11,203 nt of DNA, from the NCBI GenBank assembly GCA_023398615.1, contig JAEWSD010000206.1:1-11203 (forward strand). The letters run 5' to 3'. Each line of letters starts with the position of its first letter. The first letter of the stretch is position 1. The notes under the pieces were generated by a model, which saw only the letters and a program-made list of their open reading frames with translations, was not told the DNA's origin and made no database searches. Source of the stretch: Bacillota bacterium. Lineage in GTDB: Bacteria; Bacillota; Clostridia; Lachnospirales; Lachnospiraceae. Of this stretch, positions 7,911 to 11,203 are shown in pieces. The position numbers were made by a program, and so were the translations under genes.

Positions 7911-7973
7911 ATGGGGGAGACGGATAAGCTTCTGAATAATGCTGTCGATAAGTTCATTAAGAAAGTACCGTAA
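7911..7973 (+). CDS. Possible 20-residue amphipathic peptide ORF
   Basis: The ORF starts 17 bases after the second permease stop and encodes MGETDKLLNNAVDKFIKKVP. L7, L8, V12, F15, I16 and V19 would lie on one face of a helix with lysines on the other, so the product would be amphipathic. The ribosome binding site is weak: GGGAA at 7897-7901 is about 9 bases upstream and AAGG directly abuts the ATG. It may be a micro-protein, the start of a truncated gene, or chance. No homologue is recognised. Confidence 0.2.
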   Translation: MGETDKLLNNAVDKFIKKVP

Positions 7974-7978
7974 GTATA

Positions 7979-8006
7979 TTGCATTGAATTCCTACTGTGT
8001 TATAAT
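7979..8006 (+). promoter_or_regulatory. Promoter of the MerR-type gene (extended -10)
   Basis: TTGCAT (7979-7984), a 16-base spacer and a perfect TATAAT (8001-8006), preceded by TG one base upstream (TGTTATAAT), form a sigma-A type extended -10 promoter. Transcription should start near 8013, giving a leader of about 37 bases before the ATG at 8050. It separates the regulator gene from the exporter operon. Confidence 0.75.
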
Positions 8007-8049
8007 AAATAAATGTAAAAATATAACAATTAACGGAGGAGGAAGTACC

Positions 8050-8667
8050 ATGCACGATATCCGATACATTATATCAGAGGCCTCAAAAAAAGTTGATGTG
8101 GAACAGCACACGTTACGCTACTGGGAGGACGAATTGGACCTGGACATTCCCAGAAATGAGATGGGACATCGATATTACAGGGAGCAGGATATTGAAATCT
8201 TTAAAGCAATTAAGATTTTAAAAGAAAAAGGCTACCAGCTGCGTGCAATAAAAATGTTACTGCCGGATATCCAAAAGCTGAACAGTTCAGATAAAGAAAT
8301 TACGGAAGACAACTGCCTCTCGTCTTTACCCATCCCACGGTTCGATATGGGGGAAGGCCAGACAATGATGATGGACAAGTCATCGGAAAAAATGGAGCAG
8401 TTTAAGGCAATTATGAATAGACTGGTGACAGAGGCTCTGAGGGATAATAATGAGTTATTATCCGAATCTGTCAGTGATGCCGTTTCAAGCAGTGTAATCA
8501 AAGAGATGGACTACCTGCTGCGTGTGAAAGAGGAAAGGGAGGAAGAAAGGTTTAAACAGTTTGACCGTACCCTGCGTGAGATGCAGTCGGTCCGGAGTGA
8601 ATATGCGGCTGCGAGAGCAGGCAGAAAGAAGGTAAGAAGAGGTTTCTTTCAAAAAGGTAAAAGGTAG
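8050..8667 (+). CDS. MerR-type HTH protein with coiled-coil C-terminus
   Basis: This is a 205-residue DNA-binding protein. The N-terminal MerR-type winged helix (about 4-72) shows the family pattern: YIISEASKKVDVEQHTLRYWEDE, then RNEMGHRYYREQDIEIFKAIKILKEKGYQLRAIKMLL. The usual effector-binding domain is absent. A low-complexity linker (about 75-110) is followed by a charged, heptad-rich helix (about 112-190) with MDYLLRVKEEREEERFKQFD, and the C-terminus is basic (GRKKVRRGFFQKGKR). This plan resembles RacA-like or DUF3967-bearing MerR proteins of Firmicutes more than metal or drug sensors. The target is not visible; the adjacent exporter operon is one candidate. Start: GGAGGA at 8035-8040 lies 9 bases before this ATG. 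An upstream ATG at 7939 is rejected because it lies before the promoter. Confidence 0.85.
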   Translation: MHDIRYIISEASKKVDVEQHTLRYWEDELDLDIPRNEMGHRYYREQDIEIFKAIKILKEKGYQLRAIKMLLPDIQKLNSSDKEITEDNCLSSLPIPRFDMGEGQTMMMDKSSEKMEQFKAIMNRLVTEALRDNNELLSESVSDAVSSSVIKEMDYLLRVKEEREEERFKQFDRTLREMQSVRSEYAAARAGRKKVRRGFFQKGKR

Positions 8668-8673
8668 ACTAAA

Positions 8674-8712
8674 AGGGGGGTTAGAGTAAGTTTTGATACT
8701 CTTTACCTCCCT
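8674..8712. terminator. Bidirectional hairpin terminator between merR-type gene and ferredoxin gene
   Basis: AGGGGGGTTAGAGTA (8674-8688) pairs with TACTCTTTACCTCCCT (8697-8712), about 14 bp with one bulge and an 8-base loop. It starts 7 bases after the regulator stop and ends 12 bases before the end of the convergent ferredoxin gene. Short A and T runs flank it (8671-8674, 8712-8714), so it can act in both directions, although neither T-tract is long. Confidence 0.75.
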
Positions 8713-8723
8713 TTCTGTTGATA

Positions 8724-8891
8724 TTAACCTTCAATTGCATTGGTTGGACATGTAGCTGCGCAAGCTCCGCAATCTAAACAAGCATCAGCGTCAATTTCGA
8801 AATGTTCAGCCCCTTCCGAGATTGCTCCGACAGGACACTCTGGTACACAGGAACCGCAGCTGATACATTCATCACTAATTTTATATGCCAT
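8724..8891 (-). CDS. 2[4Fe-4S] ferredoxin, clostridial type
   Basis: This is a small soluble electron carrier of 55 residues with two [4Fe-4S] clusters, the classic low-potential ferredoxin of anaerobes that serves hydrogenase, pyruvate:ferredoxin oxidoreductase and similar enzymes. Two CxxCxxCxxxCP motifs are complete: C9, C12, C15, C19 (CISCGSCVPECP) and C38, C41, C44, C48 (CLDCGACAATCP). The protein begins MAYKISDECISCG. Start: AAGGAGG at 8900-8906 on the minus strand lies 8 bases before this ATG; a longer reading from 8951 would add a 20-residue tail overlapping the promoter. It is a single-gene unit, convergent with the MerR-type gene. Confidence 0.97.
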   Translation of the reverse strand: MAYKISDECISCGSCVPECPVGAISEGAEHFEIDADACLDCGACAATCPTNAIEG

Positions 8892-8922
8892 AATATTATC
8901 CTCCTTTATTTTGATCAACCTT

Positions 8923-8951
8923 ATTTTAATATAAAAGCCGACATAATACAA
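8923..8951 (-). promoter_or_regulatory. Candidate promoter of the ferredoxin gene
   Basis: On the minus strand TTGTAT (8951-8946), a 17-base spacer and TAAAAT (8928-8923) precede the ferredoxin start by about 32 bases. The -10 matches consensus at five of six positions and the -35 at three, so this is reasonable but not strong. Confidence 0.5.
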
Positions 8952-8994
8952 GTTAAATCTTCATGAATTATTTTCACTGTACTATTCTAGTGAC

Positions 8995-9288
8995 GGTTGC
9001 CGGTAAGGCCCGAGTCTGCCCCATACTGTGATAAGAAGCCGATGCAGGATTACTGGCATTTCTAAGGTATCTCGCTCACTTGAACCAATCAGCACGCGCA
9101 AAAACTCCTCACGGAATATTTGAAAAACCTACGCAGTAGCTTTTTCAAATATTTCGTTCGTCAAACATTTGCGCTCGTGCGAATTATCGCACGTCTGATT
9201 TGATCGTTCACTCGATACCTAAGAATTGCGCGTAACCTGCAAATGCTTTTCTCACAGTACGGGACAGACTCGGGCTTTGTCGGCAACC
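8995..9288. repeat. 294-nt imperfect palindrome (one very long hairpin)
   Basis: GGTTGCCG (8995-9002) pairs with CGGCAACC (9281-9288). GCCCGAGTCTG (9008-9018) pairs perfectly with 9265-9275. CATACTGTGAtaAgAAGC (from 9022) pairs with the region 9245-9260. CTAAGGTATC near 9062-9071 pairs imperfectly with GATACCTAAG near 9214-9223. AATATTTGAAAAA (9115-9127) pairs perfectly with 9141-9153, and the tip CTACGCAGTAG (9129-9139) is itself a mini-hairpin. The arms are more GC-rich than the DNA around them and hold no protein-like ORF. Possible identities are a MITE-like repeat, a structured RNA or a remnant of a mobile element; no transposase is nearby. Confidence 0.9.
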
Positions 9289-9802
9289 TGTTTCTCTATA
9301 TTATTTAGGATATAATGATGTCAGTCTTCTTTACTCCTTTGTTCTATTTTTCCTTTAGCTATTGTTTACCCAACTAAAAAGATTACTCCAAATATCATTT
9401 TAATACCTCGTCTTTATTTTCAGCCAGTTGAGTGATTTTACCTTCTGGAATATTATTGATGATTACCCGCAATATCGATAGTACTGTAAAACCAAAGCTT
9501 TTTTAAAATAGTACTTTTTTGAGCTGAAAATATAGCGATTTATTTTTTAAATGCATCTGGAACATCTAGCATCATGGTATAAAGAATATTAATTTTATTA
9601 GATTTAAGTAATAGTTTCTGAAAATGTAAAGTAGAAGTGCCAGTAATCCTGTATTCTGCCTATCCTCACAGCCTCTAGCCGTATTATGTTGACAAATTGC
9701 TGTCTGCTATATAAGTTGAAGTGAAAGTGAATAGGTGATGTATGGATGCACTCATTAACAAGGTTGCTGGGTGCGTTTTACTGTAGAAATTTGTATAAAT
9801 GT
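9289..9802. other. AT-rich region without an intact gene
   Basis: No intact gene was found on either strand. On the minus strand 9395-9502 is an open fragment of 35 codons containing NIPEGKITQLAENKDEV, faintly like the IPxGKVTTYGQIA segment of alkyltransferase-like proteins but lacking TYG. An inverted copy of part of the long palindrome arm lies at 9632-9651. TTGACA at 9689-9694 with TATAAG at 9710-9715 (15-base spacer) is a poor promoter candidate. A 7-bp stem GCACTCA (9748-9754) / TGGGTGC (9768-9774) followed by GTTTTA could end a short transcript. The region looks like decayed accessory DNA. Confidence 0.5.
9632..9651 (-). repeat. Inverted partial copy of the 294-nt palindrome arm
   Basis: On the minus strand this reads CAGGATTACTGGCACTTCTA, matching 9045-9064 (CAGGATTACTGGCATTTCTA) at 19 of 20 positions, with weaker similarity on the following side (TATCnnCACAG-like near 9661-9671). 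Such a match is unlikely by chance in an 11-kb window, so it looks like the remnant of a second copy of the element. Confidence 0.7.
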
Positions 9803-9831
9803 TTGATTAGTAATATAGAGAGGTATATAAT
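9803..9831 (+). promoter_or_regulatory. Strong promoter candidate before the 24-codon ORF
   Basis: TTGATT (9803-9808), a 17-base spacer and a perfect TATAAT (9826-9831) form a good sigma-A promoter. The start point would be near 9838, about 17 bases before the ATG at 9855. A transcript could run on into the bro-like gene at 10160, because no clear terminator lies between. Confidence 0.65.
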
Positions 9832-9854
9832 GGAGATGTAACTGGGGAGTACCA

Positions 9855-9929
9855 ATGATTGAATTAAATAAAAAATATATATTTGAAAGCACCATAAAAT
9901 GGTTATTATGTATGATAGAATCATATTGA
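9855..9929 (+). CDS. Possible 24-residue ORF or truncated gene start
   Basis: GGGGAG at 9844-9849 lies 5 bases before the ATG, and a good promoter sits upstream, so initiation signals are complete. The product begins MIELNKKYIFEST and ends IKWLLCMIESY. It is not recognised. The strong signals in front of so short a frame suggest the 5' end of a gene whose remainder was lost or shifted; the downstream fragment at 9980 is in another frame. A genuine micro-protein is the alternative. Confidence 0.35.
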   Translation: MIELNKKYIFESTIKWLLCMIESY

Positions 9930-9979
9930 AATGTTTTTATTATAATAATTTTGAAAGGTTGAGGGTGCTACATATATGA

Positions 9980-10132
9980 GCAAATTATTGGGAGAGGCAT
10001 AAGAGGAATAGGGTTTGGTGGTATGAAGAATGTGATGTAATAGATTTCTCAGATAATATACATAATTTTGGTGAACAGAAAGCATTTATGAGATTTAAAG
10101 AATATTGGGATAAAGTACAAAATGAAAAATAA
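9980..10132 (+). pseudogene. C-terminal remnant of an unrecognised gene
   Basis: The frame is open for 50 codons between TGA (9977-9979) and TAA (10130-10132), with protein-like composition: it starts ANYWERHKRNRVWWYEECDV and ends KAFMRFKEYWDKVQNEK. It has no in-frame start with a ribosome binding site near its beginning. An ATG at 9976 lies in another frame and stops after eight codons (MSKLLGEA), so a frameshift could have broken the gene. The aromatic-rich, charged C-terminus looks like real coding DNA, but I cannot name the family. It lies 27 bases before the bro-like gene. Confidence 0.45.
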
Positions 10133-10159
10133 ATTATTTTGAAGCTGGAGGACAAAATA

Positions 10160-11023
10160 ATGGATGGAAATAATAAGGTTCAATTATTTGAAGATAAACG
10201 CATCCGTACAGCTTGGGATGAAGAGGAACAAGAGTGGTACTTTTCTGTGGTGGATGTGGTGTCAATTCTTACTGACCAAGCAACACCGCGAAACGCGAGT
10301 ACCTACTGGGCTGTTTTGAAAAAACGTCTTATTGAAGAAGGATTTCAGTTGCTTACAATTTGTAAGCAACTGAAATTGAAAGCTGCAGATGGAAAACGTT
10401 ACAATACGGATGTGGCAAATATAGAGGAACTTTTGCGTATTATACAGACCATTCCGTCACCGAAAGCTGAACCATTTAAAATGTGGCTTGCTCAAGTTGG
10501 TCGCGAGCGGATAGAGGAAACAATTGATCCGGAAATCACCATTGACCGTGCTCTTTCTACATATCTAAAAAAAGGATATACTCGCGAGTGGATTAATCAG
10601 CGGCTGCAGGCGATTCAAGTTCGCAAAGAGCTCACTGACGAGTGGGATGACCGTGGCGTAAAGCAAGGGCAAGAATATGCTATACTGACCGATGAAATTA
10701 CAAGAGCATGGTCTGGAATGACGACTCGACAATATAAACAACTCAAAGGATTGAAAAAAGAAAATCTCCGCGATAACATGTCGACATTGGAACTGGTTTT
10801 AAATATGCTTGCTGAGGCCACTACAACTGAAATTTCTAAAACAACAGAACCGAAAACCTTTGAAGAAAATAAGCAGGTAGCGCGACGCGGAGGTAAAATT
10901 GCAGGAAACACACGTAAAGAAATCGAAGTAGATACCGGTAGACCTGTTATAACCAAGAAAAACGCTGTTGATTTCTCACGTCTTATTTCGGATGTAATTG
11001 AAGAATCCAACAAAAAAAGATAA
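10160..11023 (+). CDS. BRO-N domain protein, phage antirepressor / DinD-like
   Basis: A 287-residue protein. The N-terminal BRO-N domain (about 8-115) shows IRTAWDEEEQEWYFSVVDVV, then the RNASTYWAVLKKRL segment, AADGKRYNTDVAN and IPSPKAEPFKMWLAQVGRERI, all typical of this group. The C-terminal half (about 125-287) has a recurring conserved block, RGVKQGQEYAILTDEIT, GMTTRQYKQLKGLKKENLRD and FEENKQVARRGGKIAGNTR. Its layout resembles DinD-like proteins. BRO-N proteins occur in phages and chromosomal islands and are presumed to bind DNA; a specific role here is not shown. Start: GGAGG at 10147-10151 lies 8 bases before this ATG, better than the TTG at 10139. It follows decayed DNA, suggesting acquisition. 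A perfect inverted repeat lies within codons 61-73. Confidence 0.85.
   Translation: MDGNNKVQLFEDKRIRTAWDEEEQEWYFSVVDVVSILTDQATPRNASTYWAVLKKRLIEEGFQLLTICKQLKLKAADGKRYNTDVANIEELLRIIQTIPSPKAEPFKMWLAQVGRERIEETIDPEITIDRALSTYLKKGYTREWINQRLQAIQVRKELTDEWDDRGVKQGQEYAILTDEITRAWSGMTTRQYKQLKGLKKENLRDNMSTLELVLNMLAEATTTEISKTTEPKTFEENKQVARRGGKIAGNTRKEIEVDTGRPVITKKNAVDFSRLISDVIEESNKKR
10342..10376. repeat. Perfect 17-bp inverted repeat inside the bro-like gene
   Basis: The left arm 10342-10358 (ATTTCAGTTGCTTACAA) is exactly complementary to 10360-10376, with a single central base at 10359. The coding sequence here gives GFQLLTICKQLKL. It can form a 17-bp hairpin in mRNA or a symmetric DNA site. Perfect symmetry of this length inside coding DNA is rare. 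It could be an operator for the encoded DNA-binding protein, an RNA structure, or the trace of a templated mutation. Confidence 0.95.
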
Positions 11024-11039
11024 GGATAAATGAATTAAA

Positions 11040-11057
11040 GGCGTCGAATTCGATGCC
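11040..11057. terminator. Short palindrome after the bro-like gene, weak terminator candidate
   Basis: GGCGTCGAATTCGATGCC is self-complementary apart from one G-T pair (positions 4 and 15), centred on an EcoRI-like GAATTC. It lies 16 bases after the stop codon. No T-run follows, so termination activity is uncertain. Confidence 0.35.
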
Positions 11058-11099
11058 TCTAGCCTTACAACACCAAAAATAATTCAAAATGACAGCCTC

Positions 11100-11128
11100 T
11101 TGACGGTTCTGATAACTTAGATTATAAT
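11100..11128 (+). promoter_or_regulatory. Near-consensus promoter of the last gene
   Basis: TTGACG (11100-11105), a 17-base spacer and a perfect TATAAT (11123-11128) match the sigma-A consensus at 11 of 12 positions. The start point would be near 11135, giving a leader of about 44 bases before the ATG at 11179. This indicates strong, independent expression of the next gene. Confidence 0.85.
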
Positions 11129-11178
11129 GAAGGAGTTCAAAGAACAATACACCCTTATAAAGAATAGGAGGAACAAAT

Positions 11179-11203
11179 ATGGCACAGGTTAACAAGGACA
11201 TGA
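11179..11203 (+). CDS. Start of a gene, possibly a DUF1858 protein (partial)
   Basis: AGGAGG at 11166-11171 lies 7 bases before the ATG. Only MAQVNKDM is visible before the window ends. The pattern V-x-K-D-M at the N-terminus is typical of small DUF1858 proteins, cysteine-bearing putative redox proteins common in anaerobic Firmicutes. Eight residues are too few to prove this. That a gene starts here is well supported by promoter and ribosome binding site. Confidence 0.6.

Noticed and set aside
7894..7978. Intrinsic terminator for the exporter operon
   Set aside because: No GC-rich stem followed by a T-run is visible between the second permease and the next promoter.
7939..8049. N-terminal extension of the MerR-type protein
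   Set aside because: The extended frame would start upstream of the clear promoter at 7979-8006 and lacks a ribosome site, while ATG 8050 has GGAGGA at normal spacing and the MerR domain begins right there.
8892..8951. 20-residue N-terminal extension of the ferredoxin
   Set aside because: Clostridial ferredoxins begin directly with the MAYKISDxC pattern, and a strong AAGGAGG site precedes that ATG.
8995..9288. CRISPR array, tRNA or riboswitch in the gene-poor region
   Set aside because: There are no regularly spaced direct repeats, no cloverleaf with tRNA T-arm signature, and no known riboswitch core; the structure is one long inverted repeat.
9742..9786. 14-codon ORF MDALINKVAGCVLL
   Set aside because: Too short and lying over a possible hairpin; its AGGTGAT site is only moderately placed and there is no further support.

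Overview
The window looks like chromosomal DNA of a low-to-mid GC Firmicute, most likely a Lachnospiraceae / Clostridium cluster XIVa-type gut anaerobe. The reasons are the gene order gdpP-rplI-dnaB, which is typical of Firmicutes, Gram-positive style AGGAGG ribosome binding sites, a clostridial 2[4Fe-4S] ferredoxin, and the protein sequences themselves. The lineage is inferred from recognised families, not from a search.

Layout. Positions 1-4041 hold a housekeeping cluster on the plus strand: the last codons of an upstream gene, gdpP (c-di-AMP phosphodiesterase), a possible 19-codon ORF and a hairpin, rplI (ribosomal protein bL9), and dnaB (replicative helicase). A 207-nt imperfect palindrome fills most of the dnaB-ABC gap. 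Positions 4279-7893 form a tightly overlapping ABC-2 exporter operon of the NatA/NatB type: one ATPase followed by two diverged paralogous permeases. A MerR-type regulator with its own extended -10 promoter follows. It converges on a small ferredoxin gene on the minus strand, and a shared hairpin terminator lies between them.

Positions 8952-10159 lack any intact recognisable gene. This stretch holds a 294-nt imperfect palindrome able to form one very long hairpin, a decayed inverted copy of part of its arm about 570 bases away, AT-rich DNA, a good promoter in front of a 24-codon ORF, and the C-terminal remnant of an unrecognised gene. It looks like decayed accessory DNA. Next comes a BRO-N / antirepressor-like gene that carries a perfect 17-bp inverted repeat inside its coding sequence. 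The window ends at a consensus promoter and the first eight codons of a gene whose start resembles DUF1858 proteins.

The genes do not form one pathway: c-di-AMP turnover, translation and replication at the left, an exporter in the middle, and redox plus phage-like accessory DNA at the right. I did not recognise a complete novel system. The most unusual material is the long palindromes, which share short sequence motifs and may belong to one dispersed repeat family, and the internal palindrome of the bro-like gene.
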